Source: Armigeres subalbatus
Lineage: Eukaryota > Arthropoda > Insecta > Diptera > Culicidae
Length of the DNA: 64,000 nucleotides
Assembly: GCF_024139115.2 (NCBI RefSeq)
Contig: NC_085140.1
Coordinates: 331,449,953 to 331,513,952 of the forward strand
Direction: 5' to 3'
Part shown: positions 31,313 through 43,864 of the stretch, piece after piece
Numbering within the stretch: position 1 is the first letter of the stretch
Layout: each line of letters begins with the position of its first letter
The notes under the pieces: generated by a model
The model's input: only the letters and a program-made list of their open reading frames with translations
The model's database searches: none
Told to the model about the DNA's origin: nothing
Position numbers and translations under genes: made by a program

Positions 31313-34298
31313 GTAAGTGTCCCCCCATTGACAAACAAATACACGTAAACAAGAATGACTGCGCTCCCCGTCTGGGGATGGTTTTCCGCCCACCACCCAC
31401 GTGCTATGCTAAGCTACCGTCGCGCCGGAATAATGCCATGTGATGGATTCTGTGAGTTGCAATACGGCGCACAGTGGGTGAAAATAAGTAAAACTAACAC
31501 ATCTTGGTTTTGTTCTTATAGCAACATTCATGTTGCAAATGATACATAAAATAACAAACTATTCGAAGAAAATGGATGACAGTCATTGGCTAAGAGTATT
31601 GGTTTCAAAGCAAAGTTTAAGAATGCATTAAATTATCGAATATGATGACCAATAAGATAAATCAGAGATAACCGGTGGAGCAATAACAATTTTTCTCTGG
31701 AAAAAAAAATAGTCAAAGTGATGTTTCAGTTCCTAATTGTTGTACAATCGCCAACAACCTTAAGTGATCCAGAATTTGTTCAATTCCCCCACAGTGTTTC
31801 TAGCACGCCGCATAATGACCTAACACTAGCAATGGGTAAAAAGAAAAGAAAAACATAGCGTCGCGTAGATTCGTTTCGTCTGGTACCTTTTTGAAACCGA
31901 CGACCAAACAAGCAGCTGATGGGTTTTCGCTTTTGATCCTTCCTCGGCGTGTTTAGCGTTCGAAGCGAATGCAAGCGAAAGGACTCGAAACTCAGTCCAA
32001 CTCAGCTACGCTGTAGAGCAGACTGTTCCCTGTGTTCAGTGAGTTGACGGCCGTCGATAGAATAGGAACGTACATCGCGCGAAGTGTGCTGTGCTCAGTG
32101 TGTTTGTCGCCCATAAAACAATATTAAGGTAATCAAAGGCCTCCTGGACTCGCAGTGGCCCTTCACCCACCCAATAACGGTGCGGTCAATGGCTTATGGG
32201 TGATTCCTTCTTTTCACGCAATTTGTATGGGGTTTACAACAGAACTGTAAGACTGTGACGGTGAAGGAAACGACTCATTAAATTTAGATCGAATGGTAAT
32301 CACGTTTCGTGTTGTTTCTGAAAGAATGTTGTGCTGAGCAGAATGAACAGTGAAGATGTCGCGCGTGGTTTATTTTCAATCGTTCGTTGATGTGTTGGTC
32401 TTGGTTAGCTTACATCTGGCTGCTTTCCCTGTCTCATCATGAATTAGGAAATTGCTTGGCCGAGGCGAGGCGTCAGATAAGATTTGTAAATGTGAGAAGC
32501 AGAGGTGGACGTGAATGCACAAAGCCAAAACGCTCATTGGAAATTCCGACTGCTTGATTTTGTAATAGCCTAATGCTTCTTTTTGATCATCCAACCAAAC
32601 TCTTGCGTATATAGTTGGTGAAAAAAATTCAAATGTGAATGCGGTACCAAATGGCATGGACGCAAAAGGATAGCGTGCAAGTTTTGGATAGTTTAGTTCT
32701 TGTTGGGATCTTTGTTTATTCCGAATCGAATCGAACATTTGTTATTTGCTACAGTGTAGGAGGGCAATGTAGCACGCTGTTGCAGTAGCTAGATGGAGGA
32801 ATAAACATTTCTTTCGTAGATGTAAACTAGACGTCCTGTTTTATGTTCGCGTGCCTTGTGATGCACGTAAATAACGATATGCTTACTTATAGAACATGTG
32901 AAATCGAATCTTTATGGTACTGGCGGAATTAATTACCTCTCGGTGTAGGCGATTGGAACATAATCAATTAGTGAAAATCAAAATTGATAGCGGATAAATA
33001 GCCTATGGCTATTGAAAATTATGAAACCTGATATTTCATTCAGTAGAATATGTAGTTACACAGCAAGGTGAGCAACCCTAAATTTGTAAAAGAAAAATGA
33101 ATTAAACAAACTCTTCTTGATTCTGATTTAAAGAGTCTAATTCCGTGAAACTCTGGAATAAATTGATAATTTAAAGCTAGAAATCAAAATGTGATGTCAT
33201 GTCAATTATTTGATAACTCCATTTGCTCTCTTTCGGAGACCATTAGGACATATTTTTAATTAAATATTTGTAACGGCCTTATCACTAATCAATTATGCTA
33301 CATATTTTTTTCTTTCACCACATGTGAGCATGTTAATTGGATAAAATTGTCTGATCTAATATCATCGTCTTCAGGAAATTCTATTCCTTCTTCTCCTTCC
33401 AAATATTTGTAACGATGCCTAAAAGAATCATAGCAAAGGAACCCACTTTCAGGTCTTTTTTTAAATAAACGTTGTACATTTTGGTGGGATAATTAAATTA
33501 ATGTTCGGTTGGCTTAAAAAATAAATCTGAGGCTTTTGAAAAATGTTGTCGCGCAGAATCTAGAGATAGTTATATTTTATATCGTAAAGCCAAAGCACAA
33601 TTTATTCGTATCACAAAACTAAAAAAAAGGAATTATTGAAAAAAATTCTTCTCCTGGTAAAGATAGTATAAAATTGATCGTTCTACTAAATTTACCAATT
33701 GATGGTAAAGATTATTTATCATCTTCATAACTCTTTACTGTTTCTGAACATTATTCCTCCAGAATTGCGTTCCATCAAGGTTAATTATTATTAATTATTA
33801 TTTAATGTACTCAAACCAGGTAAAGTTCCTTGATTAGTTTATTATCATGTCTTCGAAAGCTTATGAAGAGAATGATTCTTAATCGGCAGGCTGAATTTTT
33901 TTTCTCGTATTGCTTGGAATTTAGAAAAAAAAAAGTTGTCGTACTTGTGATTGTGCTACTTTCAAATTCGACATTCATTTAATATAAAACATTATGCTTT
34001 TGCTACTCTTCTAAATGTGATTCGGTTCTTCTTGATTTGTAATTCATCATAATGAATAACTTTTAAATTTCCTATATAACATCTAATAGTTTGTATAATT
34101 TATATTATTTTTTTTTTCCACAATGGTTCTACCAAATTTTATTCATTATTGTTACTTTGAATTTTCTCGAGGTTATGGTTTGAGTCCCTTTTAATATGAC
34201 TTATTGACAAAAAAGTGATTTTCAGTTGTGTTAATTGTCTATTTATTTAGATTTAGGCGGAAAAAATATTTTAAGCTCTTTTTAGTGGAATGTATTCA
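31313..34298. other. Intron or intergenic sequence; possible non-coding exon near 31940-32127
   Basis: 31940-32127 is less AT-rich, contains TCAGTG initiator-like words (near 32036 and 32096), and ends AATATTAAG-GTAATC, a passable donor. This could be a 5' UTR exon of an unseen gene. The rest is AT-rich and unrecognised. Confidence 0.3.
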
Positions 34299-34415
34299 AC
34301 CGTCAAGTACGAGACACTGAAGACGATCTCACAGTTGAGGTCAAAATACGTATTTGCAAAGATAACAAAAAGTAGTGGAATTAAATGAAAAGTGCAAAAC
34401 CTGTCTTAGACGGTT
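34299..34415. mobile_element. MITE family A, copy 2
   Basis: From AACCGTC to GTCTTAGACGGTT, with core CAAGTACGAGACACTGAAGA and AAAATACGTATTTGCAAAGA as in 14523-14683 reversed. Confidence 0.75.
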
Positions 34416-34779
34416 AAATTTGTGCGTCCAAATACTCAACCGGCAATTGTTGCAACCAATAATCCATCGTAGGTTTCTACGAATTTCTGAAAACAATCGT
34501 GATGATCTCTAGAACTCCGTAGATTCTCTCGAAAGTTTGGAAAGATTCCAAACAGTCCTAAGAGATGTACACAAGCAGTTTTTCAGAAAAACGTCTATTA
34601 GGAATTAATCCGGGCCTCCTTACTGCCCTGCATCTAGAAGTAATAGAGCTTCCTGTTACTCATAACCTCGTAAGGTTTAGGGCCATTTATCAAATTGTCG
34701 TTTGGCCGAATGCCATGTGGCCGAAAGGGTCTTTTGACCAAATAGTTTAAATATATTTAATAAATTAAAAAAAAATAAG

Positions 34780-35690
34780 TGGGTGAAGTGAGATGTTCCA
34801 AGTGAGGAAGGGTTAGTTGGCAGTGACAAATATAAGTGACAAGTAAATAGTGAGATGTAAGAAATGAGATTTTCGAAGTAAGTAGTGAGTAGCGAAATGT
34901 AAGAAGTGTGTAGTGGAAAGTAAGAAGTGAGAAAGAAGAAAGTATAGGGAAATTAGCAGTGAGAAGTTATTATTGAGAAATGAGATGTAATAGCTGATAG
35001 GAAGTGATAAGTGAGAAGCAAGTAGTAAGAAATACGAAACAAGAGGTGAGCATGAAGAATGTACAAGAAAAAAAAGGAGCAAGAAGGAGTATAAGGAAGA
35101 TGGAAGAAGGAAGAAGGCAGATGGAAGGAACAAGGATGAAGGAAGAAGGAAATAAGAAAAATAAGGAAGATGGACGAAGGATAAAAGGGAAGAAAGAAGG
35201 ATACAGAATGAAGGAAGCAGAAAGAAGGAAGAAAGAAGAAGGCATAAGGAAAAAGAAGGAAGAATGAATAAGAATGAAGGAATCTGGAAGAAGGGAGCAG
35301 GAGGAAAGAAGAAAGGAAATGGAAGAAGGAAAGAGAAAGAAGGATAATGGAGGAAAGAAGTAGGGAGTAGGAAGAAAGAAGAAGGATTCAGGAGGAATTG
35401 AAGAAGCAAGGAAAAAGAAGGAAAAAAAGAAAGAAAGTAGAGAGAAGAGGAAGAAAGAAGAAGCAAGAAAAAAGTAATAACAAGGAAGAAGCAAAAAGGA
35501 AGTAGGACCAAGAAAGAAAGAATAAAGAAGAAGGAAACAGGAAGAAGCTAGACGGAAGAAAGAAGAAGCAAGAATAAAGAAGGATGAAGTAAAGAAGAAG
35601 AAGGAAGAAGTAGAAGAGTAAAGGTAGTAGAAAGCAAAATGAAGGAAGAAAGAAGAAGAAAGAAGGAAGAAAGAAGAAGGAAGAAGAGTT
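34780..35690. repeat. Purine-rich GTGAGAA / GAAGGAAGAA array
   Basis: Starts as AGTGAGAA units and grades into GGAAGAAG units. It creates long Phe/Leu/Ser frames on the minus strand (for example 34813-35511) that are artefacts. A further purine tract is at 36217-36400. Confidence 0.85.
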
Positions 35691-36072
35691 AAAAGACTTT
35701 ACTATTCAATTTACTTTCACTATAATCCAGGCATTGCAATATCATCTGAGCACAGGATATCATCTTTGCTTGTGCAAAGATATTATCCCTAATCAAAGAG
35801 CACTCTGGAAATATATTATCATTTGAGCATTTGATGATGATCCTGAGAGCCAGCGTGGTTTGGGGTTTGTTCACGTTGCGAGGGCGTTGCTACGACAAAA
35901 GCAGTGAAAACGCTTTTCTCCATGGCAAACATTGCACTTTGTTTACTGAGCAGATAGATAACTAAGATCGATATCCCAGCATATCATTAGTATCTTTGCT
36001 CAGAAGATCGAATGATGGGATAAATTGCAACGCCTGCTATAATCACCATAATCGCAGCAGAAACGTATTTTG

Positions 36073-36147
36073 TTTTCTACTTGAAAACTTCTTCAGTGTT
36101 TTGTTATCGTCGGTAACAAAACACTGAAGAAGTTTTCAAGTAGACAA
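36073..36147. repeat. Perfect 30-bp-arm hairpin with 7-nt loop
   Basis: Arms CTACTTGAAAACTTCTTCAG... and its exact reverse complement, separated by TCGTCGG. One strand copied as RNA would fold into a near-perfect 30-33 bp stem. The loop is short for a pre-miRNA. It is most likely a micro-foldback or a replication-slippage palindrome. Confidence 0.85.
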
Positions 36148-37049
36148 CGTAGTAAATGGAAGTGTAGTCTTTCAGCTCTGAAACATTTCCTCTAAGACGC
36201 TAAATAATAATTAACCAGAAGGAAGAAGAAAAAAGGAAAAAAAAAGAAGATAGAAAGAAACAAGAAAAGATAAAGAAGGAGAGAGAAGGAAGAGGGAGGA
36301 GGGTATGAAGCAGAAGGAATATTTAGAAAGAAGGACGAAGTAAGAGCTTTGAAGAAAAAAAGAAGATGCAAAATTAAGAGAGAAAGAAGAAGTAACAATT
36401 CGGTACCAACATTTCAAAACCAAAAGAACCAAAGCATAAACAAGAGCTTCTCACGTTGCTTGTTGGCTAATTGGAGCCCAACCACGCAATCCAACACCAT
36501 TGATGGAAGCAATGAATCCTATTTGTTAAGAAAATTATTTTGAGCTGTTTTAGTGGCCAAGTGGTTAGCAGTGGTGGAAATCTGCGAACCTTGCTCACAA
36601 AACGAGAAGTAGACAATGCAAAATACTCGCGAACACTTGTTTGGCTTTTTCTTGCCTATCTACTGCTCGCAGAGAAAACAGAAAAACGAACCCCGAAAAA
36701 TGTTCATGAAGCTTCGCGAGTCATGCGGGTTAATTTACAAAATGTCACAAAACAACATTGGAACATGTTTTTCACGGATGTTCGAGGTGTTCGAGCAAGA
36801 ACGCCTTTGTTTATAGTTATTGTGTTTAACACAAGTGAAATTTATCCATTGTATTCGAAATAACCACAAATACTGGCGACCGTGATTTTTACTCCCGAAC
36901 AAAATACTGCCCTGCTTTTTTACTTTTCACTGTCCGTACTCGCGAACAAAGCAAGCACCAGAAAAATGCAGGCAGTAGGTTCGCGCGAGTGTGGCATTTT
37001 TTGTAGGCCCAATTACACTCTTTTCTTACTCGTGAAGCGACTATTTCCA

Positions 37050-37182
37050 CCACTTGTGGTTAGTCGAGTCAAGTACGACACAGGAGACGACCTTACTGTT
37101 GTGGTTGAAATACGTATTTGTCAAGGTACAATTAAGTGGTGGAATTAAATGGGATTGTACAAACTCGTCTCACGACAAGTGG
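37050..37182. mobile_element. MITE family A, copy 3
   Basis: CCACTTGT / ACAAGTGG ends, core GAGTCAAGTACGACACAGGA and GAAATACGTATTTG. Confidence 0.75.
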
Positions 37183-37319
37183 ATTAAATCCTCTTTTTTA
37201 ATTCAATGGCACTGGATTTCTAAGGTGGGCACAAATCAGCCCACCAGCGACGTTACTAGTTCTGGTTTACAAAAGCAGTTTCGCCCTTTTGAAATGTTGG
37301 TGATGAATTATTAATATTC

Positions 37320-37930
37320 ATTTTTTTAGTACTCATTTCTAATAAGTGAAAAGTACTCACTTCTTGCTACTCTTACTTCATAACCCACTTCTCAATTCTT
37401 ACTTCGCAGTTCTTGTTTCTCGTTGCTTGGTTCTCGCGCCTCTCTTCGTATTTCTCATTTCTGATTTATCAGTTCTCATTTCTCAATTCTCAGTTCTATG
37501 TTCTCAGTTACCAGTTCACACCAAATCGTAGGTCTCGGGTCTCAGTTCTCGATTCTCAGTTTTCAGTTCTTAGATCTTAGTTTCCAGTTCTCAGTTTTAA
37601 GCTTCTAGTTCTCAATTCTCAGCTCTCAGTTTTCAGTTCTCACTTCCCACTTCTTACTTCTTACTTCTCACTTTTCATTTCTCAATTCTCAGTTTCAAGT
37701 TCTCAGTTCTTAGTTTTCACTCCTCACTTCTCATTTCTTGCTATTGCCTTCTCATTTCCCAATTTTTTTCAATTCTCACAACCCACTTCCCACATATAAC
37801 TTTTTACTTCTCTTTCCTCAATAATCACTTTCGACTTCTGATTTCTTATGTGCAGTCACATTCCTTACTTTTGATTTCATGCTTAGCTACTACTCACTTA
37901 TCATTTCTCACTCTTCACTACTCGTAATCT
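37320..37930. repeat. Pyrimidine-rich CTTCTCACTTCTCA array
   Basis: Reverse complement of the GAGAAGTGA satellite in the left arm; units such as TTCTCAGTTCTCA and CACTTCTCATTTCT. Confidence 0.85.
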
Positions 37931-38039
37931 GAGGTAAATTTTTAAAACAATTCGGCCAAACAACCCGTTCGGCTAAAGGGCATTCGGCTTAAAGGCGTTC
38001 GACCAAATGGCCTGCTGACACCCCTCGTAAGGACTAATC

Positions 38040-38725
38040 GTTCGCTTTCACCCCGATTATCGAATGTCGTTCGTTTATTGAGGCGTTATGACAATCGTCA
38101 ATGTTGTTTACTTTTAGCATTGAACAAAGTAAAACTTTACGCGCCAAAAACTATCGATCCCTTTCAAACACGAATGATGTTTAGCTGCTTTTTAATTGGG
38201 TTTCGCCCCAATTAGCGAACCCCCAGCTAAAGAAAACCCAATTAGCGAACGTTCACTGTACAAGGACTCAAACTTGCAGTAATCTTTCTCTGGTTTTGGG
38301 TTTATTTTAGGGTTCAAGGAATCCTTATCAATATGCATAAGGAGGCTTTCACAAATTACGTAACGCTGTAGGGAGAGGGAGGTGACGTGAGTGGTTCTCA
38401 TTTGTATTTTCTTTTTCTACTCCGAGAATCCACTTGAGTGACGTGAGAGGTTCATACCTTAACGAGAAATGAAAAACATCGGAGTGAGACAGCATTCATC
38501 CGTTAGTGTGTTGGAACTCGAAACTTGCATGAAGCGGAGCTGTGATCAATTTCTTATTATATTACTTATTAGGTAAAATATGTGGCTGATTGAAACTATT
38601 TTTGAATAATTTGTATCAAGCTGCAAGTAAAATCGAAACCTTTTAGGAAACAAAGAATCTATATCCAAACAAAATAGAGCTTATTCTTTTATAATTTTCA
38701 AAACACAATTAAAATTACTGATGAT
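38040..38725. other. Spacer between foldback element and LINE
   Basis: Contains a fragment with CACAAATTACGTAACGC at about 38350 followed by GGGAGAGGGAGG, which resembles one end of the GGGTCTGTTCAC MITE family seen at 53.5 and 57.3 kb. No gene. Confidence 0.4.
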
Positions 38726-38858
38726 TATTTTATTTTATTTATTTATTTATCTACATAATCTTTATAATCGCATAAATAACCACATAACAGTTTTCAAAGC
38801 TTACGCAACTATGTACTATTTTCTAACACAATAAAATAAGTAATTTCATACCAAAGTA

Positions 38859-41800
38859 CTATTGGGAATTGAAGTGAATGCTCATATTTCGTTTGAAAGA
38901 GACAAATGTCGTTTCGCTTCTATGATTACGAGGTAATTCGTTCCAAATTTTGACAGCACGGGCACGAAAAGAATCTCTCAAATTATTAGAAAGGGCTCTT
39001 GGAACAATAAGTAGTAATGCTCGAGAAGAGCGGGCAACCTTGAAGAAGTTTCGGAGGTAAATTGGGGGGTCATTTATAATTTTATATGTTTGGATGCATG
39101 TTCTTAGCTTAAGATGATTCACAAAATCACAACCAAGTAAAGACTTCTTATAGGCAGATATGTGGTCATATTTTTTTAGATTGTATGCGTATCTTACAAC
39201 TGCATTGAAAGCCTGGTTTAGTTTTTTGAGATTTGCCTTTGATACAAGACCAAACAATATGTCTCCATAATCGAATAGAGGTACTAAAAGTGACTTGGCA
39301 AGTTGAATCCTGATGTGTTGAGGAGTACAATGCCGCAGCAAAAGTAGGGAGTGCAAGGCGTTGTAGACTTTACTGGAAACAGCGTTTGTCTGGTTTGTCC
39401 AATTTAAATTTGAATCCATAAGAATGCCAAGATTTTTAACCACATTAGAATACGTGATGAAATCGTTTCCAACTTTAATTAGAGGAACAAAAGGTAAGGT
39501 TGCACGTTTAGTGTGAAAATTATAGTCTGTGTTTTTTCACGTTAAGAATCAGTCCATTCTGTTCACACCACTCTAAAATATTTTGAACATCTGAGTTCAT
39601 CCGACAAACGATTTCAGGTGCGGTGCTAGGTTCTCCGGAGATGTACAGTAGGGCAGTTCAAATTTCAAATGTTCGAAAATTCCAACTCCCACATGTCTAT
39701 TAGCATCATTTTGATAATATAGGAGTCCTGGCAAAATTTCAGGCAATTCGGTGGTCATTTAGGGGTGGCGCGAAGTCAATTTATGTTTATATGGAAATTT
39801 GTATGGGAAAAACTAAAAAAATATTCAAGTCTCCCTACATCTGTCAAATCGTGATGAATTCAAATAAACATCCCCAACCTCTCTTTTTGGAATCTATATA
39901 AATGAGACCTCCGGATAACACATTAGTTATGAGTGGATTGAACGGTTCTATTGACAGCGTGAATATGAGATAAATGGCTAAAATGGTGTAATTAGCCTCA
40001 ACGTAGCAGTGGAAACATAAATCAAAATTAATGAGTTACCCACTGGTTAAGCTCAAATAGACTCCAAAAATGGAGGTTGGGGATGTTTATTTGAATTCAT
40101 CACGATTTAAGAGTTGTAGGGGGATTTCAATAAATTTTAAGTTTTTCCCATACAAATTTCCATATAAACATAAATTGACCTCGCGCCACCCCTAAATGGC
40201 CACCGAATTGCCTGAAATTTTGCCAGGACTCCTATATTATCAAAATGATTCTTATAGACATATGGGAGTTGGAATTTTTGAACATTTTTGAAATTTGAAC
40301 TGCCCTAATGTACAGCTGACAATCATCCGCATATAGGTGAAATTTACAGAAAGATAAACTCAATGGTAAGTCGTTTATAAACATCGAGAAGAGTAATGGA
40401 CCGAGTATTGAGCCTTGTGGTACCCCAGTTTGGACTGCAATAATTTCGGATTGATGATTATTGTAGTCGACATACTGCAACCGATTGGAAAGATAGGATA
40501 GAATTAAACTTGAGGAGAAATGGTCTAAGTGGAAATTGTGTTTCAACTTTTCACATAATCGTCGGTGGTTAATAGAATCAAACGCCTTACTAAAATCTAA
40601 GAGCGTAAGGATAGTGATCATTTTTTTATCTAGTGCTTCCCTTACGTCATTTTCAATATTAATCAGTGCAGTCACTGTACTACATGCCTTCCGATACCCC
40701 GATTGGAAAGCGCATAGCAGGTTATTTCGGATTAAATATTCATTCAGTTGTTTAGAAAGTACTGACTCAAAAACTTTAGAAAGAGCGCAAAGGATGCTTA
40801 TTGGACGATAATCTTTTTCGATACATGGATTATCAATCTTACTGATTGGAATAACTTTAGCAATTTTCCAATCGACAGGAAATTCGGATGATGTAATGCA
40901 GCAATTGAAAATATCAGTAATGTACGTAAGAGTGACACCTAAAGAAATTTTTAAAACATTCAATGGAATAAAGTCGTTTCCTACAGCATCGCATGAGGCA
41001 GTGGCGAACTCAGCTAAAACTTCATCACTAGTTACACATCTGAATGAAAACTTTGGTTGTGTTTCAACATCTTCACTTTGATTGAAACTAAGGGGTGGGA
41101 AGTGTGCTGCAAAAAACATATTCAGGGAGTCAGCAGTTACGTCACCTCCACCTACATGAGTGTTCGTTTGTTTCAAGCCCAATCGTTTAATGTTTTTCCA
41201 CAACTGCTTTGCAGGAAGATCAGCACTAAGTTGAGAGTTAAAATATTCTCGTTTTGTGCGTTTGATTTCGCGGTTGGCCAAGTTACGAAGGCAGGTGAAA
41301 TTTTTCCATTTATTCTGGTTACCTTGGTCCCGTTTCCAGCACTCATAGGCTTCGGAGCGATTTTTAATCAATCGATTAGCATACTTGTTGATCCAAGGAT
41401 TTCTTGGATCTTTGGTCGTCTTTTTCTTGAGTGGGGCATGTATGTTAAGAACGGAGTAAAGTAAATCATTGAAACACCGAAGCTTTTCGTTGATTCCCAC
41501 ACAGTTGTAGACATTATCGAAATTGACACAACGAAGATCAGCAATAAACGAGTTTTTATCAACTTTATGATATTCGCGAGTCCAATAAGAATCAGTAGAA
41601 GTTGTAGATAGCCTAAACTTATAATCAACACAAATAAAATCGTGATCGCTGATTCACCCCACTGACGACTGGTACACATTGTTCAAACTGTCCGTGCAAT
41701 TACCTGTAAACAGATCAATGGTCGATGAAGAACCGGGCCTATGGCAAGTTGGATGAGTAGAGACAAGTTTGAAATCAAATGATGTTAAATAATCAATTAG

Positions 41801-42514
41801 TTTCACAGTCTTGTTTGAATCGCGTTTCATCAGATCAATGTTGAAATCACCCATCAACAGAACATTGGGATTTGAAGATGAAATTTCTGAAACTACACTG
41901 AAAATTGTGTCTAGTTTTGAAACATTAACGTCCGGGGGTTTATAGACGACACCGCAGACTAAATTGGCATGCTTAAGTTTAATAAACAAATAATCAATTT
42001 CACTTTCAGTTTCAGGTTTTGCAATAACGGTGCATTTAACATTTTTCTTAAGGTAGAAGGCAACTCCTCCTCCTCTTGATTTATGTTTATTTTGACGATC
42101 AGATCTGATGATTTTGTATCCATCGAGTTCAATAGACTTATTAGTAATTGATGGTTTAAGCCAGGTTTCAGTAATAGACAGAACATCTAATTTAGAATTA
42201 TCTAAGAAAGAACGATAGTTATCTATGTTACTTCCCAAACTCCTCGCATTATGAAGTCCAATTTTGATGAAGTTTTTAGACTGTTTCTCAAGTGAGTTTC
42301 TCATGTGCATGTAATCAAAATAATGGAACTTAATTTTTGACTCGTAAATTGACATGTCCAAACATGGAGGGAGTAAAGGAGCAGTTACTAATAAATTAGA
42401 ATCAGATAGTACGTTGGTATGATTATTACTTACGCTGATTATGTCGAGACTATTCGTCTGGGTACATTGTCGTTTTTTGGCTGAAACTCGCGAATTTCGA
42501 CACCCTCTGGCCAA
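38859..42514 (-). pseudogene. LINE ORF2: endonuclease-reverse transcriptase, three lesions
   Basis: An AP-endonuclease-like domain comes first: GLHNARSL, LSITETWLKP, SRGGGVAFYLKK and VLLMGDFNIDL, with SDHDF near its end. RT follows: WKIAKVIPISK, YRPISILCALSKVFE, TLLDFSKAFDSINHRRL, VQTGVPQGSILGPLLFSMFI and catalytic LYADDCQLYI. The C-terminus (MVKNLGILMDSNLNWTNQ, LFDYGDILFGL, RARAVKIWNELPRNHRSETT) ends near 38859. The protein would be about 990 residues, normal for the family. Lesions: one in-frame TGA at 41654-41656, just before ISDHDF; the 659-bp MITE directly after the YADD motif; and a 1-base shift in the T6 run at 39532-39537. ORF2 overlaps the end of ORF1 by about 75 bases. So few lesions imply a fairly recent copy that cannot move itself. 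Confidence 0.9.
39649..40307. mobile_element. 659-bp hAT-type foldback MITE inserted in the LINE RT (TSD ATGTACAG)
   Basis: Ends TAGGGCAGTTCAAATTTCAA and the reverse complement; arms of about 255 bp match closely (for example GGAGTCCTGGCAAAATTTCA and CATTTAGGGGTGGCGCGA). A perfect 8-bp TSD ATGTACAG lies at 39641-39648 and 40308-40315. Removing the element plus one TSD restores the RT frame from LYADDCQLY to ISGEPSTAPEIVCRMNSD. Confidence 0.95.
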
Positions 42515-43696
42515 TAAAATGTATCATTGATAACTGTGGCAAGATCTTCCGAAACAGATAGCTTGAATGACACGAAGGATAGTTCGTTAATGTCCTTATT
42601 TCGCGGGACGAGTTTAACACATTTAAGCGAAGATTTGTCGATATTAATGGTCTCGCGGAGATACTCGATGATGTCTTCCTCAGATTGTTCAATGTGGAAC
42701 GGTGTGACGTAGAATGATTTCATAGTTTCTTCGGTAGGTATTTGACGCACTGGGGGACGATTCCTGTTAACTACCTTTAATCGACAGTCATGTGGCACTT
42801 CACATGTTGATGGTGCAGCAGAGCGAATTTCGGTATTTGCAACAGCAGCAGGACGAGTAGCAGTGTTTGCAGCAGCAGTAGTCCTGGAAATCACACTGGC
42901 GTAGGTAGTGGTAGTGGAGGCAGGATTTGAGGTAGCAGCAGCGGAGAAAGTGACGGTGGCTGGTTCTGGCGGTGGACGTGGTGGCAATTACTCGAATAGT
43001 GGTTGAGGTAGTGGTGGTGGCGAGTGCGGTGGTGGCTGGAGCGGCGGCAGGGGCAGTGGCATTGTTGAAAATCTCGGTTTCGGTGATAGTTCTAGCATTC
43101 ATTCCGGTAAAAGAAGCAGTAGGCAAACAGACTTCTGGATGATTCGGTGCGTTTTGGCCATCATTGTTGTAAAGGTCATCATTATCCAAGGAAACATCAA
43201 GATCTCCTGCGTCAGCGATAGTATTGTTGGCAGCACTTGAGCGGAGCGAATGATCGAGATTGAAACGATCGATGGTATTGTGGAACTCGGTAGGATCATG
43301 AATTGCCGTTCCGGACATCGCAAACTGCTGCAGTCTTGAAGAAAAATTCGAATCACGCCTGACAGTTGTAGAGATAGACACTAAGCCATTAAGCGTCTTC
43401 AAATTTTCACCAAATTGACCGACTCGTAGGTCCATTGAATCGACGCGTAATAAAAGATCCCTCATAGTTTTCAAAATCACAGCTTCTCGATCCATAACGC
43501 TGGGGTGGAAGTTAACCCTGCAGTTTTCGCAAAACCAGAGTAGTCCAACGTTCGCCGCCCATGCTTTAAAGTTTGTCGCATTCAAACCAACGCAGCCAGG
43601 ATGAAAAACCCTTCCGCAAGACCCACTGCACAAAACATTTCTGTCAGACCGCGCAAAGCTCCTAGCGCACGCTTTACATGCATCCATAATTTTCAA
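42439..43696 (-). pseudogene. LINE ORF1: PHD-finger RNA-binding protein, one frameshift
   Basis: The N-terminus has a C4HC3-type finger: CKACARSFARSDRNVLCSGS, CGRVFHPGCVGLNATNF and LLWFCENCRVNFHP. A heptad-like segment follows (VILKTMRDLLLRVDSMDLRV, GQFGENLKTL), then a Thr/Ala/Pro-rich linker. The frame shifts near 42985-43010 and continues as TMKSFYVTPFHIEQSEEDII, LKCVKLVPRNKDINELSFVS, and FYWPEGVEIREFQP, a conserved C-terminal block of CR1-type ORF1 proteins. ORF1 is thought to coat element RNA. The frameshift is in the low-complexity linker. Confidence 0.85.
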
Positions 43697-43864
43697 TTAT
43701 CTCCTACCCACAGAATAAGCCAACGCAGAATAGATTTCCCTACGACAACGAAAAATTAATGTGATAGCTAGAAGGCAGTATAAAATCACACACAATCTTG
43801 TGTCCAAGCGAATACAGTGTGTTCATACAAATCCCTTTATCGTTCCACCTATACCTTCACTCAG

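Larger units (their letters stand above)
34676..38022. mobile_element. 3.35 kb foldback element with mirrored satellite arms (9-10 bp TSD)
   Basis: Flanked by the direct repeat CCTCGTAAGG (34666-34675, 38023-38032). The left end carries TTTGGCCGAATGCC and GTGGCCGAAAGG words; the right end carries the same words reversed (CATTTGGTCGAA and TTCGGCTAAAGGGCATTCGG). Next inside, both arms hold the GTGAGAA/GAGAAGTGA satellite in opposite orientation (34780-35690 purine-rich, 37320-37930 pyrimidine-rich). The centre (35690-37320) has no recognised protein and contains a perfect hairpin and MITE family A copy 3. A 9-10 bp TSD and long repetitive inverted ends suggest a Mutator-like foldback; this is inference. 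Confidence 0.65.

Noticed and set aside
31065..31400. Antisense frames over the sushi exon
   Set aside because: Shadow of the sushi exon and its flanks.
34813..35511. Long minus-strand open frames rich in Phe, Leu and Ser
   Set aside because: They are translations of a purine-rich simple repeat; stop codons are rare in such text by composition.
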